64,000 bases of DNA from contig NZ_JAVDDV010000002.1 in NCBI RefSeq assembly GCF_030848565.1, forward strand, positions 186,001-250,000. The letters run 5' to 3'. A model generated the notes under the pieces. It had not been told where the DNA came from and made no database searches. It was given only the letters and a program-made list of their open reading frames with translations. Shown here piece by piece: positions 44,491 to 53,233 of the stretch (position 1 is the first letter of the stretch; each line of letters starts with the position of its first letter). The translations under genes and the position numbers were made by a program. The stretch comes from Natronolimnohabitans sp. A-GB9. Lineage in GTDB: Archaea > Halobacteriota > Halobacteria > Halobacteriales > Natrialbaceae.

Positions 44491-45230
44491 TCGTCCTGAA
44501 ACTCGGCGGCAGCGTCATCACCGACAAGGAGCGGCCGGAGACTCTCGACGGTGAGGCTCTCGAGCGGGCGGCCGATGCGATCGAAGCAGCACTCGCGGAC
44601 GGCGTCGACGACCTCGTCGTCGTCCACGGCGGCGGCAGCTTCGGTCACCACAACGCGAGCGAACACGGGATCACCACGACCGAAGGCACGCACGAGGCTG
44701 GCGCCGCACTCGACGTCCACGGCGCGATGAAGACGCTAAACCAGTTCGTCCTGAGTCGGCTCCTCGAGCGAGACGTCGACGCGGTGCCGGTACATCCCTT
44801 CTCGACGGCCCATCGAGACGACGACGGGGATCTCGTCTTGCCGACCGGGCAGGTCGACACGCTGCTCGAGGGCGGGTTCGTGCCCGTGCTCCATGGGGAT
44901 ATGATCTCACACGCTGGAGCGGGTGCGACCGTCGTCAGCGGAGACGAACTCGTCGCCGAACTGGCTCGGTCGCTGGACGCCAAACGGATCGGACTCTGTT
45001 CGACGGTGCCGGGCGTGTTAGATGCCGACGACGCAGTCGTCGATCGGATCACGGCCTACGAGGATGTCGCGGACGTCCTCGGCGCCAGCGACGCGACCGA
45101 CGTCACCGGCGGAATGGCCGCGAAGGTACGGGCACTGCTCGAACTCGAGGCCGAGGCGTCGATCTTCGGACTCGACGACCTCGAGTCGTTCCTCGAGGGC
45201 GAGAGTCCGGGGACGACGATCGATCGATAG
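44487..45230 (+). CDS. Isopentenyl phosphate kinase
   Basis: A 247-residue amino acid kinase-fold enzyme. KLGGSVITDKERPETLD is at the start, VVHGGGSFGHHNASEHG near 49 carries the catalytic His of IPK, and TDVTGGMAAKV is in the C-terminal part. It converts isopentenyl phosphate to the diphosphate in the archaeal mevalonate pathway. Translational coupling to mvk (ATGA) supports it. Confidence 0.91.
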   Translation: MIVLKLGGSVITDKERPETLDGEALERAADAIEAALADGVDDLVVVHGGGSFGHHNASEHGITTTEGTHEAGAALDVHGAMKTLNQFVLSRLLERDVDAVPVHPFSTAHRDDDGDLVLPTGQVDTLLEGGFVPVLHGDMISHAGAGATVVSGDELVAELARSLDAKRIGLCSTVPGVLDADDAVVDRITAYEDVADVLGASDATDVTGGMAAKVRALLELEAEASIFGLDDLESFLEGESPGTTIDR

Positions 45231-45368
45231 CACCGGCCACGACGACAGTTGCCGGCGGTATTCGTCCCCGAGTCAGCGTTCACGTAGTCGTGAGTAACCC
45301 GGATATGCAGGCAGAACGACCATCCGTGTCTCACTGGTTACCACAGTCATCACGGGAGTGATCAACTG

Positions 45369-45398
45369 CCACGTGGCGTCGACACCACGTGACGTCGA
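45369..45398. promoter_or_regulatory. 16-bp-spaced direct repeat with CACGTG palindromes
   Basis: CCACGTGGCGTCGA (45369-45382) and CCACGTGACGTCGA (45385-45398) differ at one base. Each contains the palindrome CACGTG. They end 45 bases before the PAPS reductase-family gene and could bind a regulator. Confidence 0.5.
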
Positions 45399-45443
45399 TC
45401 ACTGTGTCAGTTCGTTCGGACACGTTCCCGACCGAGAGCAACT

Positions 45444-46154
45444 ATGTCAGTAGAAATCGATATCGAGTCCGCCACGCTCGACGAAAAGATCGACAAGTCA
45501 CTCGACGTACTGGAGGAAACGTGGGACCGATTCGACGATCCCGTCTTTACCTGTAGTTTTGGAAAGGACTCGAACGTCGTTCTCGACCTCCTCGATCGGT
45601 CCACTGCCGACCTCGAGGCGCAGGCCGGACTCTCCTTTCTCGACCACGGCAACCACTTCGAAGCGACCTGGGGGATGAAAGACACCCTCGAGGACCGCTA
45701 CGGGCTCTCGTTCGAGACGTACGAACCCGAATCGAGTTACGAGGAACTCGTCGAGGAACACGGGCCACGCGTGAATCAGCGAAAGCCGGATCTGTGCTGT
45801 ACGACGCTCAAGTCGACGCCGATGGAGCGGATGATCGACGGCCACGACGGCTGGATCACGGGCTACCGGATCGACGAGGGCCTCGACGACGACGGTGACG
45901 GCGAGACGAGCTACGAGTGGCGGAAGAACCTCGACTTCTTCGAGCAGAAAGACGAGGTCGTCCGGATCAACCCGATCGTCCACTGGACCACCGAGGACGT
46001 CTGGGAGTACCACGACCGCCGTGACATCCCCTACAACGATCTCTACGACGAGGGCTTCGAGTGTCTCGGCTGCAAGCAGTGTACGCTCGACGGCGACGCG
46101 CTGTTCGCCTACGACAGCATCCGTCGTGTCGGCGACGAAACGGCAGACGACTGA
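45444..46154 (+). CDS. PAPS reductase-family protein (CysH-like)
   Basis: A 236-residue adenine nucleotide alpha hydrolase-fold protein. The PP-loop reads CSFGKDSNVVLDLL, with SFG instead of SGG. PDLCCTTLKSTPMERMI and ECLGCKQCTLDG provide two cysteine pairs placed as in Fe-S-containing APS/PAPS reductases. VRINPIVHWTTEDVWEYHDRRDIPYNDLYD is a strong family signature. It may reduce activated sulfate or modify nucleic acids (DndC-like relatives share the fold). It is followed after 17 bases by an unknown gene. Confidence 0.83.
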   Translation: MSVEIDIESATLDEKIDKSLDVLEETWDRFDDPVFTCSFGKDSNVVLDLLDRSTADLEAQAGLSFLDHGNHFEATWGMKDTLEDRYGLSFETYEPESSYEELVEEHGPRVNQRKPDLCCTTLKSTPMERMIDGHDGWITGYRIDEGLDDDGDGETSYEWRKNLDFFEQKDEVVRINPIVHWTTEDVWEYHDRRDIPYNDLYDEGFECLGCKQCTLDGDALFAYDSIRRVGDETADD

Positions 46155-46171
46155 CCACCCGATTCAAGACG

Positions 46172-46555
46172 ATGACGACGGTCGATACACAACCCCCAAA
46201 CGAGATCGCCGAACAGCTCCTCGAGAAACAGACGGGCGACGAACTCGTCCTCTACGTCGACGACGGGACGGAACTGTCCGCGTCGGTCGTCAGACCGCTT
46301 CACCTCCCGAGTTCGGTCCAGGACGGTGTCGACGGTTCCAGCCTCCGGTACGCCGTCGAGGCCGACGAGCGAGCGGCCGAGGAACTCGGCCTCTCCGGAC
46401 GGGAAGGCGTCATCGCTGCCGAAGAGGTCGAGTCCGGCTCCTGGAACCGGTCTCGAGTCCAGTTCCACGAGGTCGTCTCCGGCGACGATGGAGACGACCG
46501 CGACGAGTTCGGTGACCTAGAGCGGTCTCTCGAGATCGTCGCCGTCGACGACTGA
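46172..46555 (+). CDS. Uncharacterised acidic protein after PAPS reductase gene
   Basis: A 127-residue acidic protein starting MTTVDTQPPNEIAEQLLEKQ. Mixed alpha/beta prediction, with no cysteines, signal or membrane helices. It starts 17 bases after the CysH-like stop and is probably co-transcribed. Function unknown. The ATG at 46172 was chosen because the frame upstream overlaps the previous gene. Its stop TGA begins a TGATACTGTCGGACAG repeat. Confidence 0.6.
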   Translation: MTTVDTQPPNEIAEQLLEKQTGDELVLYVDDGTELSASVVRPLHLPSSVQDGVDGSSLRYAVEADERAAEELGLSGREGVIAAEEVESGSWNRSRVQFHEVVSGDDGDDRDEFGDLERSLEIVAVDD

Positions 46556-46576
46556 TACTGTCGGACAGCACGATTC
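46553..46576. repeat. Dispersed repeat, left-end copy
   Basis: TGATACTGTCGGACAGCACG plus ATTC, sharing its first TGA with the preceding gene's stop codon. CTGTCGGACAG is palindromic. No right end follows. Confidence 0.65.
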
Positions 46577-46628
46577 GAGGTTCGACGACCGGCTCGACGT
46601 CACCGGCTCGGCCCTCGCCTCGAGGTCG

Positions 46629-46643
46629 AAAAAAGGCCCGCGA
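46629..46643 (-). terminator. Terminator candidate after tctA
   Basis: On the minus strand a GC-rich GCGGGCC is followed by six T (plus 46629-46634) directly after the tctA stop, as in archaeal T-run terminators. Confidence 0.5.
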
Positions 46644-48143
46644 TCAGTTCTTGAGCACGGTGATGACCAGCGAGAGCGCGGTGAGGACCAACAGCCCGAT
46701 CGCGATGGGACTGTTGAAGAGGAATGCCGTGGCGCTCTCGCCGGTCAGCAGCCAGCCGGTGACGAAGCCAGACTCGGCGATATCACCGAGGATGACGCCC
46801 AGGACGATACTGACCAGCGGATAGTCGTACGCGACGAACAGGATCCCGACGATACCGAACAGCAAGACGATATAGAGGTCGACGGTGGCGTTGCGCACCG
46901 CGAAGGCACCGACGATGGCGAGTACCGTCACCGCCGGGATGATGTATCGGACCGGGATATAGGCGAGTTTCCCGAAGTACTGTGACCCCGAGACACCGTA
47001 CAACAGGATGAGGACGTTACCGATGAACAGCGAGAGGATCATCGCGTAGACGATATCGCCCGAGGAGTCGAACAGGCCGGGCCCGGGATTCAGCCCGTGG
47101 AGCGCGATCGCACCTAACAGCGCCGCCGTCGCACCGCTGCCGGGGATTCCGAGGGTAAGCGTCGGAATCAGTGCACCGCCTTGTGTCGCGTTGTTACTCG
47201 AGTCCGCGGCGATCACGCCTTCGATGGTGCCGTTGCCGAAGCGAGACGCCAGTTCGTCGCTGGCCCAGCGTTTGGCCTCGTTGTAGGAGACGAAGTTCGC
47301 GACGTCTGCGCCGGCGCCGGGCAACGAGCCGACGAAGGCGCCGATGAACATCCCCCTGATCGTCTCGATCGGACGCGAGACGACCGCGCGGACGCCGTTG
47401 TACACCTCCGAGAGACTACCGCCGGTGCGGTCGTTGTCCTCGGTAACGACGGTGCCACGATAGCCGAGCCGGAACACCTCGGTGAGGACGAACAGCCCGA
47501 TCAGGACGACGATGAAGTCGACACCGTCGAGCAGCGCCGTCTGGTCGAACGTCGCCCGCGACTGGGAGAGCTGTGGGTCGTTCCCGATCGTGCCGATCAA
47601 CAGCCCGAACGCACCTGCAAGCAGCGCCTTCGAGAGCGACGACCCCTTCGCGGCGGGGATGATCGTCAACGCGAACACTGCGAGCAGGAACATCTCCGGC
47701 GGTCCGAAGTTGAGGGCGAACGACGAGATCGGCGGCGCGAAGACGAGAAGCACGGCGGCTGCAAACAGGCCGGCGATCCCCGAGACGATCGCAGAGACCG
47801 CAAGCGTATAGACGGCCCGTCCCTGTTTCGTGAGTTCGTACCCGTCCCAACAGGTCACGACCGAGCCCGGTGCGCCCGGCGTGTTGATGAGGATCGCCGG
47901 AATCGAACCGCCGTACACCGCGCCACCGTAGGCCGAGACCAGGAAGATCAGTGCCGAGGTCGGCTCGAACGCGATCGTCACTGGGGTAAAGAGGACGATC
48001 GTCATCGTCGCCGAGAACCCGGGTATCGCCCCGAACACGACGCCGATCGCGGTCCCGAGGACGATCGCGAGGAGGATGTACGGGTCGGTAAGGATGCCGA
48101 GGCCGGCTTCGATCGATGCCGGCGTGAAGACGACGTCGATCAT
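46644..48143 (-). CDS. tctA: Tripartite tricarboxylate transporter permease, TctA
   Basis: A 499-residue protein with about 11-12 membrane helices. The duplicated family motif shows as IGVVFGAIPGFSATM near residue 38 and FVGSLPGAGADVANFVSYNEAKRWA in the second half. AVYGGSIPAILINTPGAPGS is the TctA signature. It imports organic anions with TctB and the binding protein TctC, driven by an ion gradient. The substrate is unknown. The start overlaps the tctB stop by four bases; the in-frame ATG six codons upstream is less likely. Confidence 0.9.
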   Translation of the reverse strand: MIDVVFTPASIEAGLGILTDPYILLAIVLGTAIGVVFGAIPGFSATMTIVLFTPVTIAFEPTSALIFLVSAYGGAVYGGSIPAILINTPGAPGSVVTCWDGYELTKQGRAVYTLAVSAIVSGIAGLFAAAVLLVFAPPISSFALNFGPPEMFLLAVFALTIIPAAKGSSLSKALLAGAFGLLIGTIGNDPQLSQSRATFDQTALLDGVDFIVVLIGLFVLTEVFRLGYRGTVVTEDNDRTGGSLSEVYNGVRAVVSRPIETIRGMFIGAFVGSLPGAGADVANFVSYNEAKRWASDELASRFGNGTIEGVIAADSSNNATQGGALIPTLTLGIPGSGATAALLGAIALHGLNPGPGLFDSSGDIVYAMILSLFIGNVLILLYGVSGSQYFGKLAYIPVRYIIPAVTVLAIVGAFAVRNATVDLYIVLLFGIVGILFVAYDYPLVSIVLGVILGDIAESGFVTGWLLTGESATAFLFNSPIAIGLLVLTALSLVITVLKN

Positions 48144-48694
48144 AACGGAACCCTCAGCCACTGGACGAACACGATCCAGACGACGAACGCGACCCCGACC
48201 GAGTAGAGCGCAATCCTGGTCGGATCGCGCTCACCGAAGAGATACAGCGTGATCGCGAGAAAGGCGATAGTCGCTACGAGAAAGCCGATCACGTCGAGCA
48301 CGGCGATGTAGACGACCGTCAGACCGATCAACAACGCCGCGTTCCGGACCGTAAACGCCGGGTCGTCCGTTCCCGTCTCGGGAGTGGCTCCCTCGGAGGC
48401 TAACTCGGCCGACTCGGTCGGTGGCTCGTCGGGTGGACGCTCGGATCGCTCGAGACCGGTGTCGCCGTCGATCGAAATCGCCTGTCCGAGGATCGTCACG
48501 ACGGCGAGACCGACTGTGGCGTACAGAAGTGGGCCCGCATACAGCATCGAAAGGTCCGGCAGCGCGTACGTGTCCCAGTAGTAGTACAGGCAAAACGCCA
48601 GTACGATCCCCGGAAACAACAGTTCACCTGTATCGATACTGATGGTTCGCGAACCGGCCGAAACGGTGACGACCGGTGGTGTAGGTCGTGTCAT
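48140..48694 (-). CDS. tctB: Tripartite tricarboxylate transporter small subunit, TctB
   Basis: A 184-residue protein with four membrane segments (about 25-45, 52-70, 118-150 and 160-180) split by an acidic loop of about 45 residues. The two-plus-two helix pattern and position between tctC and tctA identify it as TctB, since sequence conservation is low in this family. It starts four bases after tctC ends. Confidence 0.83.
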   Translation of the reverse strand: MTRPTPPVVTVSAGSRTISIDTGELLFPGIVLAFCLYYYWDTYALPDLSMLYAGPLLYATVGLAVVTILGQAISIDGDTGLERSERPPDEPPTESAELASEGATPETGTDDPAFTVRNAALLIGLTVVYIAVLDVIGFLVATIAFLAITLYLFGERDPTRIALYSVGVAFVVWIVFVQWLRVPL

Positions 48695-48698
48695 ACGT

Positions 48699-49724
48699 CT
48701 ATTGGTCGTAGATGAAGTTCTCGATCACGTCGGCGTACGTTTCCATGAACTGAGCGTTCTCCTCGACCTCCTGTTCGGTCTCCTCAGGGCCGCGATAGTC
48801 GGCGATTTCGTCTAACCCACCCTGCTCTTCGATTCGTGTCTGAAACTCGTCGTCCTCGAAAACGGCGGCGTAGCTCTCGGCTAACTCCTCGAATCGGTCG
48901 GGGTAGCGATCGCGAAGACCGCCAGGTGCGACGATCAACTTCCACTGTCCGAGACCCTCCTCGACCAGCGGAATCTCGTCCAGACCGAGTTCGCCGAAGG
49001 CCGGCGCAGTCGGCCACAGCTCCTGTTGGTCGGGCGTGTGAGAGCCGAGTGCGGTCACGTCGTCGGCGTGGTCGGGATCGAACGCCCACGGCTGATTGAC
49101 CCCTGCGTCGATGTCGCCAGCGAGGACCGCCTGTCGAACGCCCGAGCCGCCCTCCATGTTGACGATCGAGAGATCGAGGTCGTACGTCTCGTCGACGAGC
49201 AACGCCGACAGCGCGGTGTTCCCGATCGCGGCAGTGATGCCGACGGTCGCCCCCTCCTCGCGAGCGTACTCGATGAACTCCTCGAGGTCGTCGTACGGTC
49301 GATCGGGGGGTGCAAACCACATCGTCGGATCCCAGTGGTGTGTCCCGATGTAATCGAAGTCCTCGGTGCGATAGGGCGCGTCCTGAAACAGCCACGTCGC
49401 CTGCATCTGTGGCAGGTTCCACATCGCGATCGTGGTACCGTCGGGCTCGGCGTTGTACACCTGCTCGCCGCCGACTTGCGTGGAACCGCCCGGATAGTTT
49501 TCGACGACGAAGTCGATCCCCTGGAGATCGGACCACGTCGGTGTCGTGACGCGGATCGCTCGATCGGTACCACCACCCTGTGCCCAGGGAACGATGACGG
49601 TTATGTGCTGTTCGTCGAACAGATCGACGACGCCGAGCACTTCGCCGCCGTAGATGCTGATTCCGGCGGCGCCGACCGCGCCGACCTTGAGAACGTCGCG
49701 TCGGCTAGTCGTCTCGTAACCCAT
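48699..49724 (-). CDS. tctC: Tripartite tricarboxylate transporter binding protein, TctC
   Basis: A 341-residue binding protein of the Bug/TctC family. The N-terminus TSRRDVLKVGAVGAAG is a Tat signal. The mature part has VIVPWAQGGGTDRAIR, VVENYPGGSTQVGGEQVY, GITAAIGNTALSALL and a C-terminal lobe with LIVAPGGLRDRYPDRFEEL. It delivers a carboxylate to TctAB at the cell surface. It is the first gene of the tctCBA operon on the minus strand. Confidence 0.88.
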   Translation of the reverse strand: MGYETTSRRDVLKVGAVGAAGISIYGGEVLGVVDLFDEQHITVIVPWAQGGGTDRAIRVTTPTWSDLQGIDFVVENYPGGSTQVGGEQVYNAEPDGTTIAMWNLPQMQATWLFQDAPYRTEDFDYIGTHHWDPTMWFAPPDRPYDDLEEFIEYAREEGATVGITAAIGNTALSALLVDETYDLDLSIVNMEGGSGVRQAVLAGDIDAGVNQPWAFDPDHADDVTALGSHTPDQQELWPTAPAFGELGLDEIPLVEEGLGQWKLIVAPGGLRDRYPDRFEELAESYAAVFEDDEFQTRIEEQGGLDEIADYRGPEETEQEVEENAQFMETYADVIENFIYDQ

Positions 49725-50306
49725 TGGTATTCGGTTCGAGGATCGTCGTTCGTACCGACTCGAAAGCGGCTGCGTTCCCGCGTTGCAGCAACCGATCGCC
49801 GGGTCGGCCGTGTGATTCGTCGGTTCGCCGGTCCCCCCTGATAATCAGTTCTGACATGAATTGGCTCGTTCCTCCGGTCGATGAACCGTTCTACGCGGCG
49901 AATCGACCACCGCAGCGGAGTATTATCCACGAAAGTACGTGTGAAACGACGTATTTCACTGAGGACGGATTCGGGGTTCCCTATTCTGCCTGCCATGTCA
50001 ACCCATTACATAAACCGTCTCCGATCGGCTCGAGAGCTGCCGATCCCGGCCGGCGGAAACAGACCCGGCGGATCGATACGCATACGGTCTCCTGTCGCCA
50101 CTGGTGGCGTCCCCAGCCTGCAGTGATGGGTACAACCGATAGCGGTCGGCTGTGTGTACGCATCACTCGACGCTGGGGACGGTACTAGGCACAGCAGTCC
50201 GTAGCAGCGGTTTCGATCGGAGGGTCGTGCGACTGGACAGCACAATCGAACCGACCGGAGACGAGAAACAGTCGAACGCGACGTCGACACGGGACTGGAC
50301 GGTGTC
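49725..50306. other. Intergenic region with long imperfect palindrome
   Basis: A 582-base gap between tctC and the DUF7139-like gene. It carries the tctC promoter, probably in the AT-richer part around 49920-49970 (TATTATCC, GTATTTCAC). It also holds the palindromic structure at 50109-50180. Open frames lack codon bias and look like chance. Confidence 0.5.
50109..50180. repeat. 72-bp imperfect palindrome
   Basis: Nested arms: GTCCCCAGC (50109-50117) with GCTGGGGAC (50172-50180), GTGATG (50123-50128) with CATCAC (50161-50166), and GTACA (50130-50134) with TGTAC (50155-50159). A transcript would fold into a long stem with small bulges. It could be a structured RNA, a terminator for the minus-strand gene at 50307, or a mobile element remnant. 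Confidence 0.6.
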
Positions 50307-51296
50307 CTATCGACTGTTCGGCGACCACTCCTCACAGGCGTCCATGTCGTCCATCGCCGTCTCGTGGCGAGCGCAGTAGGGGACCATCCCATCGTCGGAT
50401 CGGACGTACTCGAAGTGCTTGCAGTTGCCACAGTACCGGTCTGCTGGTTCCGACGGCTGGGACGTCGAGGCGTCGACGATTTCGGCGTCGTGTCCGTCAC
50501 CTTTCTCGAGCGACGAACTGAGATCCGAAGCGGCCGTCCCGCCGTCGCTGGTCGCTGCACCGGCCCGAACGCGACGGCGACTGCCGGTTTCGCTTTCGGT
50601 GCTGGCATTCGAGGGCGAACTCGACTGTCGTTTCGGTTCGTCGACGGCCGTGGTTTCGTCGTAAGAGAGCACCTCGCCGTCGGCGTTGGTCTGGGTCTCG
50701 ACCTCGCCGTCGGGTGTCCCACCGAGGAAGCCGATACCGCTCGATCCTGCCGACTCTTCGGACTCCGTGACCTCGACGACGGTCTGGTTCTGGCGGGTGA
50801 CGTTCATCTCGAGTGCGCCGCCGGGATCGTTTCGGGTCTTGAAGTTGACGACGGCGGTAAACAGGCTCCAGAGGGCGATGAAGAGTCCGAGCAGATAGGT
50901 GGCGGAGACCCGTAGCGTATGATCGGCACCGTAGCTTCGCCAGTCCTGCGGATAGGCTCCCCAGAAGAGGACGACTCCCAGCAGACACAGGCTCACGCCG
51001 ATCGCGGCGGCAGCGTGGACGCGACGACCTGCCGGCAACACGAGAAAGACTCCCGCCAGTGCGATCGGGACGCCCAGACCGGCAAGCACTCCGGCGAGGC
51101 GGATCGAGGCGAAGTGGGCGTCCATTCCGGGCGAAACCGTCGTCACGTACCCGCTGAAGAGGTCAGTCGTCGCCATGAGCACGGCCACGACCGCCAGGAT
51201 CGCACCCAGTAAGACGAGTGCCGTCCCCGCGTACAGTCGCCTGGGGCTCGCCACCTCCCGTGCGGTCCCGTCGTAGACCTCCGTCAGACTTGTCAT
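50307..51296 (-). CDS. Membrane protein with C-terminal zinc-ribbon-like motif (DUF7139-like)
   Basis: A 329-residue protein. Four membrane segments lie in the N-terminal 140 residues. A long Ser/Thr/Glu-rich linker follows (about 165-285), then a C-terminal cysteine motif YCGNCKHFEYVRSDDGMVPYC, ARHE and MDDMDACEEW. The cysteines and His suggest a metal-binding knuckle in the cytoplasm. It resembles haloarchaeal proteins I recall as DUF7139; function unknown. The ATG (MTSLTEVYDG) was preferred over the upstream one, which would overlap the divergent region. Confidence 0.72.
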   Translation of the reverse strand: MTSLTEVYDGTAREVASPRRLYAGTALVLLGAILAVVAVLMATTDLFSGYVTTVSPGMDAHFASIRLAGVLAGLGVPIALAGVFLVLPAGRRVHAAAAIGVSLCLLGVVLFWGAYPQDWRSYGADHTLRVSATYLLGLFIALWSLFTAVVNFKTRNDPGGALEMNVTRQNQTVVEVTESEESAGSSGIGFLGGTPDGEVETQTNADGEVLSYDETTAVDEPKRQSSSPSNASTESETGSRRRVRAGAATSDGGTAASDLSSSLEKGDGHDAEIVDASTSQPSEPADRYCGNCKHFEYVRSDDGMVPYCARHETAMDDMDACEEWSPNSR

Positions 51297-51436
51297 GAAC
51301 GATGGGTTTGACCTCACACCACAAAACGGTACGTCAGACACATCTCGGCACGAAGAAAGGTTCATCGACCGCGCGGGACTCGTGGCCGATCCCCGGAAGC
51401 GAAAGCTTGAATCGACGGGCTCGCAAACGTCCGCCC

Positions 51437-51721
51437 ATGAGCGACGAGGACGACGAGGAGCCAGCCGTCACGCTTGGCGACCGAACACCCGTCGAGGGCG
51501 CCCCCCTCGCCCGCATCAGCTCCCGGCTGACCTGGCCGAAGGAGAAAAGCGAGGTCGACCGCCTCGAAGGCGACAGTGTCATCCGGACGCCAGAGGGGCC
51601 GCGGGAGCTGTCGGCCGTCCTCGAGGCGGTCGACGAGACGTACTTCCAGCGCCGCCAGGAGTTTACCACCCACGTCCAGGACGTCATCGGCACCGGACCG
51701 ATTCCGACCGCAGACGAGTAA
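51437..51721 (+). CDS. Small DUF5789-like protein
   Basis: A 94-residue protein. The block TPVEGAPLARISSRLTWP with LEGDSVIRTPEGPRELSAVL resembles haloarchaeal DUF5789 proteins, which share the ELSAVL-type end of the strand-helix core. No cysteines. It ends six bases before the CPBP gene, so the two are likely co-transcribed. It is also a distant cousin of the gene at 17778. Confidence 0.65.
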   Translation: MSDEDDEEPAVTLGDRTPVEGAPLARISSRLTWPKEKSEVDRLEGDSVIRTPEGPRELSAVLEAVDETYFQRRQEFTTHVQDVIGTGPIPTADE

Positions 51722-51727
51722 CTACCC

Positions 51728-52426
51728 GTGGCGGCCGAGCGGGTCGACGGCGCCGGTCGCTGGCTTCGCGACCAGTTCGACCGCCTCTCGTGGTTCCAGA
51801 AGTCGCTGCTGACCGGCGCCATCTTGACGGTGCTCTGGACGCAGTTCGTCCCACCGGAACTCGATCGGCGGATCGCCGTCGACGCGATCCTGCTGATCGG
51901 CGGTCCGCTCGCGCTGGGACTGACTCACGGAAAACACATCGGGTGGAACATCAACCGCGTCGCCATCCGCAACGCGGTCTTGCTGTCGCTTTTCGTCTTA
52001 CCGTTCTATCTCGTCGGGTCGACGCTGCCGACGATCCGTGAGTATTATCCGATGTGGCAGACCTCCGCCGCGATAGGCGAGTTTCTCCCCCACGCGATCC
52101 AGCTGTTCGTCCTTGCGCTGGCTGCCGAGACCTACTATCGCGGGCTGCTCTGTGTCGGCGTCAAGGAGATCGGCTTCAAGGCGGTGCTCATCAGTCCCGT
52201 CGTTTACATGATCCATCACATGGGAAAGCCGCCGATCGAGTTCCTGCTGTCGGGACCGACGGACGTTCTCTTCGGTGCCGTCGACTACCAGTCGAACTCG
52301 ATCCTGCCGTCCGTGATCGCCCACGGCGCCGGGTTGGTCTTGCTCGACTGGCTCGTCCTCCACGAGCCGCTGTTCGATCCGACGGCCGCCCTCGAGTCCC
52401 TCGAGTGGCTCCCGGTTCCGCTGTGA
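51728..52426 (+). CDS. CPBP-family intramembrane protein, catalytic Glu altered
   Basis: A 232-residue membrane protein starting at GTG, with about six helices. Motif 1 of the CPBP (Rce1/Abi) family is AETYYRGLL, where the canonical form is EExxxR. The first Glu is Ala, so only the second Glu and the Arg remain. Motif 3 VYMIHHMGKP and motif 4 AHGAGLVLLDW provide His residues. Active members cleave prenylated proteins or bacteriocin-like peptides; loss of the first Glu may mean altered or absent proteolysis. The family assignment is fairly sure. Confidence 0.72.
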   Translation: MAAERVDGAGRWLRDQFDRLSWFQKSLLTGAILTVLWTQFVPPELDRRIAVDAILLIGGPLALGLTHGKHIGWNINRVAIRNAVLLSLFVLPFYLVGSTLPTIREYYPMWQTSAAIGEFLPHAIQLFVLALAAETYYRGLLCVGVKEIGFKAVLISPVVYMIHHMGKPPIEFLLSGPTDVLFGAVDYQSNSILPSVIAHGAGLVLLDWLVLHEPLFDPTAALESLEWLPVPL

Positions 52427-52505
52427 CCGCAGGCGGTGTACAGACACACGAAACGGGGCGAAAGCGGGGGTTCTCAGCTCGTACAAACTCGAAGCCGCTC
52501 CGACG

Positions 52506-53231
52506 TCATCGACGCGTCTTCACGACCGCAAACAGACTGACTGCCAGCGCGATGATCGCAGCAACGCCGCCGAAGCCGGGAAGTCCGTCGCTCGCCTCGT
52601 CGGCGTTTGCATCACCGTCCGCGGTCTCGGTTGAAGCCGTCAGTTCGAAGCCGCTCAGGTCTGTACCGCTTTCCCACGTGGCCTCGATTCCATCTGACGA
52701 CGTCGGCTCAGGGGTTGCGGATTCGATCGTCGCATCCTCGGGAACCGTAACGACGAGCGTGCGATCACTCTCGAAGCCGCTCGCGAACGGTTCAGTGAGG
52801 ACGAGGGTGTCCTCTTCGAGGGCTGCGAGCCCGTTCCAGGTCACCGACAGCGCGACGATCCCGCGATCGTCGTCCGTTCGGGCGTCGACGTCGTCACCGA
52901 CGACGCTCGTCTCCCGGTCGACGTCGCTCTCGAGGTCCGCGGCGACCGCATCGAGGCGATCAGCGAACCGATCGAGCAACTCGGCCCGGGCATCGTCGTC
53001 GTTCCGAAGACTCTCGAACGCGTCGCGCTCGTCGTCGTCGGTCAAGTCGTAGACCGAAACCAGCGTGACCGTCGCGTCACCGTCGGCCTCGAGTTCGACG
53101 TGGACGGCAGGCTCGTGAGCATCGATCCGGTCGCTCGTGGACGCGCTCGCACCGGATCCGGCGACCGGCATCGCGATCGTCCCCACGAACAGCACTGCGA
53201 CGACGCCGGCGACTACGGCTGTTCGCTGCAT
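52506..53231 (-). CDS. PGF-CTERM-anchored secreted protein with regulator-like ectodomain
   Basis: A 241-residue exported protein. The Sec signal is at 1-25 (VVAVLFVGTIAMPVAGSG). The outer domain spans about 40-200. The C-terminus GLPGFGGVAAIIALAVSLFA then KTRR is a PGF-CTERM tripartite sorting signal, processed by archaeosortase ArtA with lipid attachment. The outer domain shares a pattern with the membrane-bound regulator at 54149-55246 (DGxAT, DDxxRxAFxSLR, FADR, DRExS, WxGxAA). It lies two bases after the coiled-coil gene. Function unknown; a surface partner or decoy of the regulator is my inference. Confidence 0.77.
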   Translation of the reverse strand: MQRTAVVAGVVAVLFVGTIAMPVAGSGASASTSDRIDAHEPAVHVELEADGDATVTLVSVYDLTDDDERDAFESLRNDDDARAELLDRFADRLDAVAADLESDVDRETSVVGDDVDARTDDDRGIVALSVTWNGLAALEEDTLVLTEPFASGFESDRTLVVTVPEDATIESATPEPTSSDGIEATWESGTDLSGFELTASTETADGDANADEASDGLPGFGGVAAIIALAVSLFAVVKTRR

Positions 53232-53233
53232 CG

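Noticed and set aside
49740-49996. Possible gene upstream of tctC on the minus strand
   Set aside because: The frame is Arg-rich, lacks third-position G/C preference and runs out of frame into tctC.
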